A stretch of 64,000 nt of DNA from Algoriphagus sp. A40 (GTDB taxonomy: Bacteria; Bacteroidota; Bacteroidia; Cytophagales; Cyclobacteriaceae). The position numbers and the translations under genes were made by a program. The notes below the pieces were generated by a model. The model saw only the letters and a list, made by a program, of their open reading frames with translations. It ran no database searches and was not told the DNA's origin. Shown piece by piece: positions 1 to 8,824 of the stretch. Within the stretch, counting starts at the first letter, position 1, and every line of letters begins with the position of its first letter. The DNA lies in the NCBI RefSeq assembly GCF_002002735.1, contig NZ_MUNY01000060.1, positions 55,568 to 119,567 on the forward strand, written 5' to 3'.

Positions 1-1788
1 AGCTCCGTGTTTTTCCACCGTCAGCTGGGCACCAATACTTTGGAAAAGCTCGTCAGCCAAGGATTCGCTTTTGGCCTTCAGGCCAGGTGCAATGGGTTCT
101 TTAATGGCAGAAGCAAGGGTGGATTTGCATTGCTGGATCGCTTGGTCTGCACCTAATTCTTGATAGTTTCCAAGTTTTTCGAGGGCGGATTGTTCCAACC
201 ATTTCTCAAAAACGAGCCTTTTCTGGACATACGCATCGTAGTAAGCTCTGATTAACCCCATCTGGAAACGGAAATTCTTCTTAACCTCGGGATTGCTCTT
301 TTGGTCAATATCCTGCCATTGCTGCAAGGTGGTAGTCACCTTGGTATTGGTCAGCAGGGGACCCCGAAGGTTTTCCTCCAAGGCCACAAATCCCTGAGCA
401 AGTTCTTCTGCCTGATCTGAGTCAATAAAATAGCGGGCATAATCCCTGAGGGTTTCAATTTCAGGGATTTCTGGATCCCAATCCTGGTCGCTCCAAATGA
501 ATTTATTCAAATCATCATTGGTGCCCTCGGAATAGGAAATACTTCCATTAGCATATTGGTCCAAAGCATTATGAATCATTTTCTCATCGCTTGGCCGTGG
601 GTTGATACATTCCCTGCCCAAGGTAATGGCCCAAGCAAGATCCCATCTGGGTATCGGATATTGTGAACTCAAGCTATGGGTGATGTCAGGGTATCTTCGG
701 ATGGGAATTTCCCGGTCCAATCTTTCCCTGATTTCGTCAATTGGTAATTTGACCCAAGGACCAAAAACAACCCCTCCCAACCATTTCGGCTTTTTATTGA
801 CCTGTGCAAAGAAGATATCAAACCATTCCTTGGTAGGGCGGAAAACCTGAGGTGAGATCCAGATTTTAGCATTCGGATGATGCTCATGAAGAATGTCGGC
901 CACCTGTTCCATCCATTCAAAAAGGACGTCCGGTTCCAGATCTCCAGGATCTCCACCCGGAATAAAAAGGTGATCCAAACGCGGAACGGAAGAAAAAACC
1001 TCGTGCCGTTCTTCGATTTCCCTTTTAAGAGAGTCGGGATGCCGGTAGTCCTTGCCCAGATTGGGATACCACATCCATACATCAAGGTCGTATTTATCGC
1101 AAATCCGTGATTGCTCCCTGATCATGTCGATGGCTGGCAATTGCATGTGCTTGCTGGTGAAATCATCATCAGTACGGGGAGGCATAATTTCAATGCTATT
1201 GGCACCAAAGATGGCCAGGTCCCGGATGTACTGATCAAATTGAGCCACCGACCAAGCATCGTAACTGTTGGTTTTGGGCCGGTAGCCGAGCTGATGACCA
1301 CGGATTTCATATTGGGGTGAAGATGCCATTGTCAGGTTTTCAGGTATAAGCACTTCATCGGGGCCCATTTTCATTTTCCTCAACAACTTCCCCACTCCAT
1401 ACAATGCGCCACGCTTCGTTTTTGCCTGAATAATCACTTTTTGCTCCAAAGGCAGCATCACTATCCGATATCCCTCCGGATTGATATTTTCCAGATCATT
1501 GAGCGGGTTTGCCAAACTTTCGGGAAGTTCTTCCACTCCCTTTTCCATTATCAGCACGATTTGAGGAAGGGTCATATCCAACTTCTTACTTTGTTGGATC
1601 ATTTTGCCACTTCTTTTTTCCACTTCTTCCTGAAAGACTTGGATCACATGTCCAAGCTCAGCTGATTCTTTTTTCGAAACGAAAAGTGAAGCATTGGTAA
1701 AATCCATCATTTCCTGAGCTTGTACCCAGGTAAATTGGATGAAGAGAAAACTGGATAAAATGAATTTTAGAGAAGTAGTGGTTTTCAT
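1..1788 (-). CDS. Glycoside-hydrolase-like secreted protein (partial, 3' end beyond left edge)
   Basis: The minus-strand frame is open from an ATG at 1788 to base 1 with no stop, so at least 596 residues are present and the C-terminus lies outside the window. A signal peptide is visible at residues 1-25 (hydrophobic run ending WVQAQ). Residues about 26-155 look like the small alpha/beta domain (GH20b type) that precedes many hexosaminidase and glucuronidase barrels, including GYRIVMLP and KTKRGALYGVGKLLR. From about residue 160 a barrel-like part follows, with EIRGHQLGYRPKTNSYDAW, NSIEIMPPRTDD and WMWYPNLGKDY. The family resembles GH67/GH20-type carbohydrate-active enzymes, but I cannot assign a catalytic pair or a substrate. 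It is divergent from the aldolase cluster to its right, so a shared role in sugar use is possible but is inference. Confidence 0.72.
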   Translation of the reverse strand, partial: MKTTTSLKFILSSFLFIQFTWVQAQEMMDFTNASLFVSKKESAELGHVIQVFQEEVEKRSGKMIQQSKKLDMTLPQIVLIMEKGVEELPESLANPLNDLENINPEGYRIVMLPLEQKVIIQAKTKRGALYGVGKLLRKMKMGPDEVLIPENLTMASSPQYEIRGHQLGYRPKTNSYDAWSVAQFDQYIRDLAIFGANSIEIMPPRTDDDFTSKHMQLPAIDMIREQSRICDKYDLDVWMWYPNLGKDYRHPDSLKREIEERHEVFSSVPRLDHLFIPGGDPGDLEPDVLFEWMEQVADILHEHHPNAKIWISPQVFRPTKEWFDIFFAQVNKKPKWLGGVVFGPWVKLPIDEIRERLDREIPIRRYPDITHSLSSQYPIPRWDLAWAITLGRECINPRPSDEKMIHNALDQYANGSISYSEGTNDDLNKFIWSDQDWDPEIPEIETLRDYARYFIDSDQAEELAQGFVALEENLRGPLLTNTKVTTTLQQWQDIDQKSNPEVKKNFRFQMGLIRAYYDAYVQKRLVFEKWLEQSALEKLGNYQELGADQAIQQCKSTLASAIKEPIAPGLKAKSESLADELFQSIGAQLTVEKHGA

Positions 1789-2016
1789 ATACTGGTGAAA
1801 AAAGAGCGGATTTTTCCTTGTGTTAATACTTCAGTAAAGTAGGAAGGGACTATTAATTCAACTGTATATCTACTTGTAGATCATTGGACAAAATACTTAT
1901 TGCCTGGTTTTCATTCATTTCACTCAAATAGATGGAATTCAACTAGTACAATTCAGGCAGAATGGGGTATATAATTAAGTCGGCAAGCCAAAAATGATAC
2001 CCTGATTCAATAGAAA

Positions 2017-2844
2017 ATGATCGGTTTTCAAAAGGATGATTTGAAACAAAAGCTAATACAGGGAAAAACTGTCTATGGCACCTGCATTACAACCAACGCG
2101 CCACGATGGCAAAACCTAGTTGCTGATTCGGGACTTGATTTTGTATTTCTGGATACCGAGCACATTGCCATCGACAGAGCTGACCTTTCGAGGATGTGTC
2201 TGGGTTACCAAGCCAAAGGACTCACACCGATTGTACGCATCCGCCGGCCAGATCCCTACCGGGCCAGTCAGGCGATTGATGATGGAGCCATTGGAGTAAT
2301 TGCACCTTACCTTGAGAATCCTGCCCAAATCAAAGAATTAATCGGCGCCACCAAATACCGACCCCTGAAGGGTGAAAAACTGGAAAGTATTCTTAGCGGA
2401 AAAACAGGTCCCAGCCCAGAATTAAGAGAATATCTGGATCGCTTCAACCACGGCAATCTCTGCATTGCCAATATCGAAAGCATCCCGGCAGTGGAGCGAC
2501 TCGATGAATTATTGAGTATTGAGGGACTGGATGCGGTTTTTATCGGCCCCCATGATTTATCCATTAATATGGGCATACCAGAGCAATATGATCACCCGGA
2601 TTTTATTGCCATGGTCAAAACCATTGTCCAAAAGGCCAGAAAGCATACGCTTGGCGTTGGGATTCACTTTTCCCTCGAGCCCCAAAGACAAATCGACTGG
2701 ATCAAGGAAGGTGTGAATATCGTGATCCACAGTTCGGATATGGCACTTTTCAGTCAAAGGCTTCGGGAAGATATAAGCAAAATAAAATCAACGTCCGGAG
2801 AAGGAAATGATTCATCCGGAACGGGTGAATCGGTAACGATATAA
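2017..2844 (+). CDS. HpcH/HpaI aldolase/citrate lyase family protein
   Basis: This 275-residue class II, metal-dependent aldolase cleaves or forms 2-keto-3-deoxy or 4-hydroxy-2-oxo acids, giving pyruvate and an aldehyde. Visible family features are the base His in DTEHIAIDR (H49), Arg76 in VRIRRPD, the metal ligand Glu154 in ANIESIPAVERL and Asp180 in FIGPHDLSINMG. The length fits the family (about 250-275). The ATG at 2017 follows an A-rich leader. It starts a plus-strand cluster: the next gene begins 23 bp after its stop. The last 20 residues (Ser/Gly rich) go beyond the usual fold. The exact substrate cannot be read from the sequence; the context of two likely carbohydrate proteins suggests a sugar-acid intermediate. 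Confidence 0.85.
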   Translation: MIGFQKDDLKQKLIQGKTVYGTCITTNAPRWQNLVADSGLDFVFLDTEHIAIDRADLSRMCLGYQAKGLTPIVRIRRPDPYRASQAIDDGAIGVIAPYLENPAQIKELIGATKYRPLKGEKLESILSGKTGPSPELREYLDRFNHGNLCIANIESIPAVERLDELLSIEGLDAVFIGPHDLSINMGIPEQYDHPDFIAMVKTIVQKARKHTLGVGIHFSLEPQRQIDWIKEGVNIVIHSSDMALFSQRLREDISKIKSTSGEGNDSSGTGESVTI

Positions 2845-2867
2845 CAAAAAAATCAAACCCCTAACTA

Positions 2868-4997
2868 ATGAAATTCTTTCTTGCTTCTGCTGTACTCTTG
2901 TTGAGCACGGCTTTTATTCCTCTCAAAAAGGAAAAGGTCTTTAACCAGGATGTGGCGATCATTCATGATTCTAAAAAAGACCTTCCTGAAGGATCCATCG
3001 ATAGAATCCAGTTAATCAATGGTGTTCCTGTTGCAGAGTCTAAAGGATCTTTTTTTGAATTTAATGGAGAGAGATGGACCAGTTCCAAAAATAAGATCAG
3101 TAAACCAACGCTTTCTGGGATTAAACTTCCTGAAGGATCCGGGAAAGTTTTATCCTCAATCAATCACCTAGGAAAAGTATGGGTGGGTACTGAAAACGGA
3201 TTATACCGCAGTACCTCGGGAAATAACTTGGAATCTGTGCTTCCTGCAGATAGCAGTTATAGCTGGTCGCCCAAGGATGTTGCCGCTTTGGTGGTGGACA
3301 GCCAGGGTCGTCTTTGGTTTGGTGCCAAACAAGGTATCGGCAGATTGGACGAAGGAAAGTGGAAACTCTTTACCGGAGCAGAAGGTCTTCCTTACAACAA
3401 CTTCACCAGTGCCTTCGCTGGGCCAAATGGAGAGGTTTGGTTTGGAACCAAAAAAGGCGCGATCCGCGTTCAGGATGATTATTTCTACTACCGGTTCAGC
3501 CGTCGCTGGTTGCCTGACGATCACGTCAATGACATAACTATCGACAAATCCGGTACTGCTTGGATCGCCACCAATCAGGGGATCAGCCAGATCGCCTCCG
3601 TACCGATGACCTATGAGGAAAAAGCTGCCTTTTTCACCAAACAAACAGAGGATCGGCATGTGAGAATGGGATTTGTGGCCCCAAATAACCTTCAGGTTCC
3701 TTTTGAAATCAGTTCGTATGAGCTGGGTATCTCTGACAATGACGGCATGTACACCTCCATGTATGGAGCAGCACAGGCATTTCGCTATGCAGTTACCGGA
3801 GATCCGGAAGCCAAGGCCTTGGCAGACCGTAGTCTTGTAGCCTGCAAATGGCTAGTGGACATCACCCATGAGTCTGGTTTTCCTGCTCGGGTGATCATAC
3901 CGATTGATTATCGTGAGCCGGTCAATGAACAATATAGCAGAGAATACAACAAAAGGCATCAGCAATCTGACCCATTTTGGAAGGATATCTATCCTCGCTT
4001 TCCGACTAGTAAAGACGGAAAATACATGTGGAAATGCGATACCAGTTCAGATGAATTGGCAGGACATTATTTCTTCTATGCGGTTTATTATGATTTAGTT
4101 GCCAAAACTGAAGAGGAAAAAGCAATGGTAAGAGATGTCGTAGCCGACATCACTGATCACTTGATTCGAAACGGGTTTATGCTAAAAGATCATGACGGCC
4201 TATCTACCCGTTGGGGAAATTTTTCTCCTGAATATATGGCTTCAGTTTGGGGATGGGATCAGCGTGGACTCAATTCCATGATGATGTTGTCTTTTCTTAA
4301 CGTGGCCAGTCATGTCACTGGTGATTCCAAATACGATGAAGTTGCCAAAATGCTTCGGGATAAATACAACTATCACATCAATGCCATGCATGCCAAGGAG
4401 TTTTTCCCGCCGGACAATGTTGTTCCTTGGGACAATAACCTGTCTTTGATGAGTTTTTATGGTTTGATCAACTACGAAAAAGATCCTGAGCTTTTATTGA
4501 TGTACCGGGAATCACTAGAGTACACCTGGCTACACATCAGTAAACAAAAGAATTCCTTTTGGAATACCATTTATGGTGCATTGAGTCAAAAGTTTGCAGA
4601 GAAAGCTCAGGAAGGTTTCTTTAACCCCGAAGTTGTTTTTCCCGAAAACAAACTCTATGCTCCTCAGAAAGTGAAACTCTATAGCACTTGGGATACCAAA
4701 AGCGAAGATATTGTAGAAACTCTGGAGCGGATACCTTTTGATCTCATCGGATATGAAATGGACAATACGCACAGACTGGATATTGTACTTGATCCAACAC
4801 CGGGACAGGGTGAGGGAATGGGCTGGAGATACGATACCTATGCTGTTCCTGTCGATGAGCGTGGACATGTGCGTCAGGACCGAGACGGTTTTGCACTGCT
4901 ATATCGGGAAGTAGGCGGCGGAACGGCTGAGCAAGAAGGCACCTTTTATCTTTTGCCGTACTACATGGCGAGGTATCATCAATTGATCGAAAATTAA
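2868..4997 (+). CDS. Secreted protein with two-component-regulator propeller repeats and a C-terminal helical-barrel-like domain
   Basis: This 709-residue protein has an N-terminal signal peptide (MKFFLASAVLLLSTAFIP). Residues about 60-245 carry repeats of the reg_prop type found in hybrid two-component sensors, for example GLPYNNF followed by GEVWFGTKKGAIRV near residue 190, and AWIATNQGISQI. No Y_Y_Y domain, membrane helix or kinase follows. Residues about 280-700 instead form a mainly helical region with many aromatic residues (GMYTSMYGAAQAFRYAVTG, SDELAGHYFFYAVYYDL, YMASVWGWDQRGLN), as in (alpha/alpha)6 glycan-acting proteins. It sits between the aldolase gene and a DUF1080 gene on the same strand (12 bp to the next start). 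A role in binding or processing an exported carbohydrate is inference; I do not recognise a named family for the C-terminal half. Confidence 0.7.
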   Translation: MKFFLASAVLLLSTAFIPLKKEKVFNQDVAIIHDSKKDLPEGSIDRIQLINGVPVAESKGSFFEFNGERWTSSKNKISKPTLSGIKLPEGSGKVLSSINHLGKVWVGTENGLYRSTSGNNLESVLPADSSYSWSPKDVAALVVDSQGRLWFGAKQGIGRLDEGKWKLFTGAEGLPYNNFTSAFAGPNGEVWFGTKKGAIRVQDDYFYYRFSRRWLPDDHVNDITIDKSGTAWIATNQGISQIASVPMTYEEKAAFFTKQTEDRHVRMGFVAPNNLQVPFEISSYELGISDNDGMYTSMYGAAQAFRYAVTGDPEAKALADRSLVACKWLVDITHESGFPARVIIPIDYREPVNEQYSREYNKRHQQSDPFWKDIYPRFPTSKDGKYMWKCDTSSDELAGHYFFYAVYYDLVAKTEEEKAMVRDVVADITDHLIRNGFMLKDHDGLSTRWGNFSPEYMASVWGWDQRGLNSMMMLSFLNVASHVTGDSKYDEVAKMLRDKYNYHINAMHAKEFFPPDNVVPWDNNLSLMSFYGLINYEKDPELLLMYRESLEYTWLHISKQKNSFWNTIYGALSQKFAEKAQEGFFNPEVVFPENKLYAPQKVKLYSTWDTKSEDIVETLERIPFDLIGYEMDNTHRLDIVLDPTPGQGEGMGWRYDTYAVPVDERGHVRQDRDGFALLYREVGGGTAEQEGTFYLLPYYMARYHQLIEN

Positions 4998-5009
4998 TCA
5001 CAGAAGAAT

Positions 5010-5609
5010 TTGAAAAAGCAATTTTTCATAGCGGTTCTGATGCTCAGTTTACCGCTTTGCACTTTCAGTCAGGACACAGATTGGATATCCCTCTTCAATG
5101 GAAAAAACCTGGAAGGATGGACTGTACGTGGGAAAGCTGAATGGATAGTGGAAAATGGGGTGATGATTGGCCAGGGTGCCAATGGGCATATTTATGCTAC
5201 ACCAGAGCTTACTGACCTGGAAGTAAAAGGAACCTTCCGTATTAGTGATCAGGGAGGGGGAGGCAACAGCGGATTGTATTTTCGAAGTAATCCTCCCTCA
5301 GATAATCCAGACGGATACCCAAGAGGGTATGAAGCACAAATCTGTCATTCCCAGAAAGCCCACACCGGATGGTTGTGGAAACCAGGCACTCCAACAGGAA
5401 AAGCGACCAAACTGATCACTAAAGATGATGAATGGTTTACCATGAGCGTGAGAGCGGTTGGCCCGGACATCCAGATTTGGATTAATGATGAACTGGTGAT
5501 GAGCTACCAAGATGAGGAGTATAAAAATGGCTTTTTTGCCATTCAATGCCACAATACGGGCATGATGATCGAAGCCAAGGAACTTTATTTCAGAGATTTA
5601 GGTAATTAA
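5010..5609 (+). CDS. DUF1080 (3-keto-disaccharide hydrolase type) secreted protein
   Basis: This 199-residue protein is a concanavalin-like beta-sandwich of the DUF1080 family; some members hydrolyse 3-keto-glycosides and others are assigned to glycan binding. The typical opening WISLFNGKNLEGWTVRG lies just after the signal peptide (residues 1-21, ending TFSQ), followed by WIVENGVMIGQG and GGGNSGLYFRS, both family hallmarks. The C-terminus has the usual GFFAIQCHNTGMMIEAKELYFR. The start is a TTG at 5010, chosen because it gives a complete signal peptide and lies 12 bp after the previous stop; no better ATG is available. It ends the cluster begun at 2017, and a hairpin follows about 20 bp downstream. 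A second, diverged member of this family lies at 48220. Confidence 0.82.
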   Translation: MKKQFFIAVLMLSLPLCTFSQDTDWISLFNGKNLEGWTVRGKAEWIVENGVMIGQGANGHIYATPELTDLEVKGTFRISDQGGGGNSGLYFRSNPPSDNPDGYPRGYEAQICHSQKAHTGWLWKPGTPTGKATKLITKDDEWFTMSVRAVGPDIQIWINDELVMSYQDEEYKNGFFAIQCHNTGMMIEAKELYFRDLGN

Positions 5610-5629
5610 GCGAGGTGAAAATTATGTTT

Positions 5630-5649
5630 AGGAGGCAACTTTGCCTCCT
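5630..5649 (+). terminator. Hairpin after the aldolase/DUF1080 cluster
   Basis: An 8-bp perfect stem (AGGAGGCA with TGCCTCCT, 4-nt loop ACTT) starts 20 bp after the DUF1080 stop codon. The following bases are only moderately T-rich, so it is a plausible but not strong intrinsic terminator. Confidence 0.5.
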
Positions 5650-5667
5650 AACTTCTTTCTCCAAAAA

Positions 5668-5799
5668 CTAAGGTGACTTTTTTTTCAAAAAGCTGCTGTT
5701 AGCTTCTATAAAATCTCTTGGTTTGACAAAATCCAGGTACATGCCATCTGGATTAAGTATAAAATTCGGCAAATCGGAGCGTCTTTCCAGGGCTTTCAA
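5668..5799 (-). pseudogene. Possible 3' remnant of a coding sequence
   Basis: Within the 323-bp gap 5610-5932 one minus-strand frame reads 43 codons with protein-like composition, including LPNFILNPDGMYLDFVKP and ending KKKSP before a TAG stop at 5668-5670. A stop codon lies immediately upstream of a TTG at 5799, so the 5' part is missing. It looks like the C-terminal end of a once longer protein; I do not recognise the family. A short real peptide or chance are both possible. The rest of the gap holds the hairpin at 5630 and a promoter-like site at 5876. Confidence 0.3.
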
Positions 5800-5875
5800 T
5801 TAATCTCTAATTTTTTCTGATTCAATAGTGTTTGAAATATTGCTTTTGTTGGGAATTGGCTTTTTCTCCTCTTCT

Positions 5876-5883
5876 TAAATTTG
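5876..5883 (+). promoter_or_regulatory. Bacteroidota-type -7 box (TAAATTTG)
   Basis: TAAATTTG matches the TAnnTTTG consensus of this phylum and lies 49 bp before the lipoprotein start at 5933. A TTGG about 18 bp upstream (5856-5859) could be the -33 element. It would serve the lipoprotein and Nudix genes. Confidence 0.45.
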
Positions 5884-5932
5884 GTTTGATTTTTCCAACA
5901 CAACTCTTAGCTTCAACTTTCAATTTTTACCT

Positions 5933-6622
5933 ATGAGCAAATTCAGGATCCCTTATTTCCCCGTTTGGCTAGTGGTGTTTGGCCTTTTAGTTGCCTGCGA
6001 ATCTTCCGATTCCACCAAAAATGAGACCGCCGTGGAGGTGAGCCCTGAAACAGCACTATTGGAGAAAATGCGAAATCAAATTGATCTTGGATTGGCACAA
6101 AAATCCACTTGGCAAAAACACTGGGGTGAAAAAGTAGGGAATTTTGATGGCAGTAATTTTGAATTTGTCTTTACAGATTCCATTGATCCGATGGAAATGC
6201 CAGAGAAAAACCCGATTCTGGCGAATGATCCACTTTTCCCTTATCAGCTTACGCATCCCGAAGGAAATGGCACAATGGACATCTATTCCTATAAAGTGGA
6301 GGCTCAAGAAAGTCTGGATCAACCTTTTTTAAACCCTGATTCTGAGGTGATTTGGTATCGGGCCGACGGAATGAAAGAGCGTTTGCTTTTCATGGGGCCC
6401 TCAGGAATGTTTGAGGATGGAATGTGGTTGAATTCCACTGAATTTTTGGTTTTGGGTTTTTTTCAGGAAGAGGAAGGTTTTAGGCCGATGGCATGGATTA
6501 TTGATGTAAGAACACATCGGTTCGCCCAATTCAAATTGAACCAGGTTGCAAAAGAATACCTCCAGGAATCCTATTTGGATTTGAAGTTAAAGTCCGTGGA
6601 TTTGACCTCCGATGGAATTTGA
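5933..6622 (+). CDS. Hypothetical lipoprotein
   Basis: This 229-residue protein begins with a lipoprotein signal peptide whose lipobox is LLVAC (Cys at residue 22), so it should be lipid-anchored after export. The mature part is acidic and aromatic-rich, with a run FPYQLTHPEGNGTMDIYSYK and a C-terminal half of likely beta strands (FLVLGFFQEEEGFRPMAWII). No domain family is recognised. Its 3' end overlaps the start of the Nudix gene by 11 bp, so the two are probably translated from one message. Confidence 0.6.
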   Translation: MSKFRIPYFPVWLVVFGLLVACESSDSTKNETAVEVSPETALLEKMRNQIDLGLAQKSTWQKHWGEKVGNFDGSNFEFVFTDSIDPMEMPEKNPILANDPLFPYQLTHPEGNGTMDIYSYKVEAQESLDQPFLNPDSEVIWYRADGMKERLLFMGPSGMFEDGMWLNSTEFLVLGFFQEEEGFRPMAWIIDVRTHRFAQFKLNQVAKEYLQESYLDLKLKSVDLTSDGI

Positions 6623-7250
6623 TCAATTGATCCGGCAGCTGGAAAGAAGGCTGAAAGATCCCCTTCCCGGTAAAGATGCCCATCTGAAGATGTCTCCACA
6701 ACCTGTGGATATGAGGCGTTTTGAACCCGTTTTGCCAGAAAATCACCGGAAAAGTGGGGTCTTGATTTTGTTTTATCCAGGTGAAATGGGTTCATTTTTT
6801 CCATTGATCAAAAGACCCGAATATCCGGGATTCCACAGTGGCCAGGTAGCTTTTCCCGGAGGGAAAATGGAAGAGGGAGACCTCAACATCATCCAAACTG
6901 CCCTGAGAGAAGCAGAAGAGGAAGTGGGTATTAATCGGAGGGAAGTTCAGATTTTGGGTAAGTTGAGCGACCTCTATATTCCAACCAGCAATTTTTTAGT
7001 GAGTCCAGTGATCGGTTTTTTGGAAAAACGGCCAGACCTTATCCCCGAAGAAAAGGAAGTTTTCAGAATTATTCAGACAAACCTTCAATTCTTGTTGAAG
7101 CCTGAAGTGAGAAAGCAAAAAGTCCTTGAATTTGGTCCAGCATTAAAGTTGGACACACCCTACTTTGAAATTGACGGGGAGGTTGTTTGGGGAGCTACTG
7201 CGATGATATTGAGTGAATTAATTCAAATCCTGGACTTAGGACAAGAATAG
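6612..7250 (+). CDS. Nudix hydrolase, CoA pyrophosphatase type
   Basis: This 212-residue protein carries a full Nudix box at about residues 83-106 (GGKMEEGD, then TALREAEEEVGI), with the metal-binding REAEEE core. The preceding FHSGQVAFPGGK and the spacing match the CoA pyrophosphatase/NudL subgroup, which hydrolyses CoA and acyl-CoA to 3',5'-ADP and phosphopantetheine in the cytoplasm. The length fits this subgroup. The ATG at 6612 lies inside the end of the lipoprotein gene. The substrate assignment comes from subfamily features and is less certain than the fold. Confidence 0.85.
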   Translation: MEFDQLIRQLERRLKDPLPGKDAHLKMSPQPVDMRRFEPVLPENHRKSGVLILFYPGEMGSFFPLIKRPEYPGFHSGQVAFPGGKMEEGDLNIIQTALREAEEEVGINRREVQILGKLSDLYIPTSNFLVSPVIGFLEKRPDLIPEEKEVFRIIQTNLQFLLKPEVRKQKVLEFGPALKLDTPYFEIDGEVVWGATAMILSELIQILDLGQE

Positions 7251-7308
7251 GGATTGGACTTTTCAGCTAATTGTTGGTATTGTTGCACTTCAAATTGGAT
7301 CCCTTGAC

Positions 7309-8562
7309 ATGGAAGAAAATACTCCTTTGATTAGTAATGACGCAGTAGTTTTTGGGTTGCTGATGGCAACTTTGGCCTTCGTTTTTGCAAGCTCTGCCAG
7401 CAAAAGACCATTTTGGGTGAAATTCTACACGTATGTCCCAACGGTTTTGCTTTGCTATTTTATCCCGGCAGTTTTCAATTCACTTGGTCTGATTTCAGGT
7501 GAATCCTCTAACTTATACAGAGTAGCTTCACGGTACCTTTTGCCGGCATCACTTGTACTTTTCACCATCAGTATAGATCTGAAAGGAATCCTAAAACTAG
7601 GCCCGAAAGCACTTACTATGTTTTTGGCAGGCACAGTCGGGGTAATTTTAGGTGGACCACTGGCTTTATTGACTGTTGGCTTTTTTTATCCGGAGATCTA
7701 TTCAGGAACAGGATCCGACGAGATTTGGCGCGGACTCTCTACTATTGCAGGTAGCTGGATTGGTGGTGGAGCCAACCAAACCGCCATGTTGGAGGTGTTT
7801 GGAGCGAGTCCAACTTTATTTGGGCAAATGATTGCAGTCGATGTCCTAGTAGCCAATCTTTGGATGGCGTTTTTGCTGTATTGGGCAGCAAAACCGGAAA
7901 AACTGGATAAACTTCTCAAAGCGGACACTTCAGCCATATATGAGCTAAGGGACCGGATTGCCAAACACCGAGAGGGAATCATGAAAATTCCGAGCCTTGG
8001 CGATACCATGCTGATTTTGGGTTTTGGATTTGGTGTTACTGGAGTTTCCCATTTAGCGGCTGATTTCTTGGCTCCTTGGTTTGAGTCCAATTATCCCGAG
8101 CTCAATCAGTATTCCCTGAATTCTGCCTTTTTCTGGATTGTCGTAATTGCTACCACGGCAGGTCTGGTGCTTTCATTTACTAAGGCTCGAAATCTGGAAG
8201 GTGCCGGTGCCTCACGTATGGGAAGTGTGCTCCTGTATGTACTTGTAGCTACTATCGGGATGCAGATGGACTTAGGCGCGATCTTGGATAGCCCAGTTTT
8301 GTTCTTGGTAGGGATTATTTGGATGATGTTTCACGTTCTAATTATGACCCTTGTAGCATGGCTAATAAAAGCCCCATTCTTTTATGTGGCAGTGGGTTCT
8401 CAGGCAAATATCGGAGGAGCTGCTTCGGCTCCGATAGTCGCATCTGCTTTTGATCCATCACTTGCTTCAGTTGGAGTATTACTTGCAGTGTTGGGTTATG
8501 CTTTAGGAACTTATGGAGGTTATCTTTGTGGATTGATCATGCAGGCTATCTCAGGAATGTGA
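7309..8562 (+). CDS. DUF819 family integral membrane protein
   Basis: This 417-residue protein is a polytopic inner-membrane protein of the DUF819 (YjcL-like) family. About ten hydrophobic segments are visible, and family landmarks include RYLLPASLVLFTISIDLKGI near residue 80, IAGSWIGGGANQTAM near residue 150 and GSQANIGGAASAPIVASAF near residue 365. The two internally similar Gly-rich N-Q/A-N motifs suggest an inverted-repeat transporter fold. Its function is not established. The stop codon overlaps the ATG of the next gene by one base (TGATG). Confidence 0.85.
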   Translation: MEENTPLISNDAVVFGLLMATLAFVFASSASKRPFWVKFYTYVPTVLLCYFIPAVFNSLGLISGESSNLYRVASRYLLPASLVLFTISIDLKGILKLGPKALTMFLAGTVGVILGGPLALLTVGFFYPEIYSGTGSDEIWRGLSTIAGSWIGGGANQTAMLEVFGASPTLFGQMIAVDVLVANLWMAFLLYWAAKPEKLDKLLKADTSAIYELRDRIAKHREGIMKIPSLGDTMLILGFGFGVTGVSHLAADFLAPWFESNYPELNQYSLNSAFFWIVVIATTAGLVLSFTKARNLEGAGASRMGSVLLYVLVATIGMQMDLGAILDSPVLFLVGIIWMMFHVLIMTLVAWLIKAPFFYVAVGSQANIGGAASAPIVASAFDPSLASVGVLLAVLGYALGTYGGYLCGLIMQAISGM

Positions 8563-8804
8563 TGAAGTTTAATAGAAAGTTGGTTTTTATCTGTAGTGGG
8601 CCGGATTGTAAAAAGGCCGGATCAAAAAAGATACGCAAAGCCTTGAAGGAAGCAGCCACAGAAGGTTCACTCAAAGGACATTGCAAATTTTTACAGACCA
8701 AATGCATGGATATGTGCAAGTCAGCACCGGTTGTGATAGTAGAAAATCATTTTTGCAAACTCACAGATACCAAAACTGTCATGAATCAAATCAAAAAGGC
8801 CTGA
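8562..8804 (+). CDS. Small (2Fe-2S) thioredoxin-like ferredoxin domain protein
   Basis: This 80-residue protein has the cysteine pattern of thioredoxin-fold 2Fe-2S ferredoxins: CSGPDC near the N-terminus, then CKFLQTKCMDMCKSAPVVIV in the middle. Such proteins carry electrons or bind a cluster in the cytoplasm. I place the start at the ATG at 8562, which overlaps the TGA of the DUF819 gene; a frame beginning at 8526 would only add residues read from inside that gene. Co-translation with DUF819 is likely. A strong hairpin follows at once. Confidence 0.72.
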   Translation: MKFNRKLVFICSGPDCKKAGSKKIRKALKEAATEGSLKGHCKFLQTKCMDMCKSAPVVIVENHFCKLTDTKTVMNQIKKA

Positions 8805-8824
8805 ATTTCTCAGGCCTTTTTGAT
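8793..8824 (+). terminator. Bidirectional intrinsic terminator
   Basis: AAAAAGGCCTGA and TCAGGCCTTTTT flank a 5-nt loop (atttc) between the converging 2Fe-2S gene (plus) and the YbjQ gene (minus). A tracts on one side and T tracts on the other allow it to work both ways. Confidence 0.85.
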
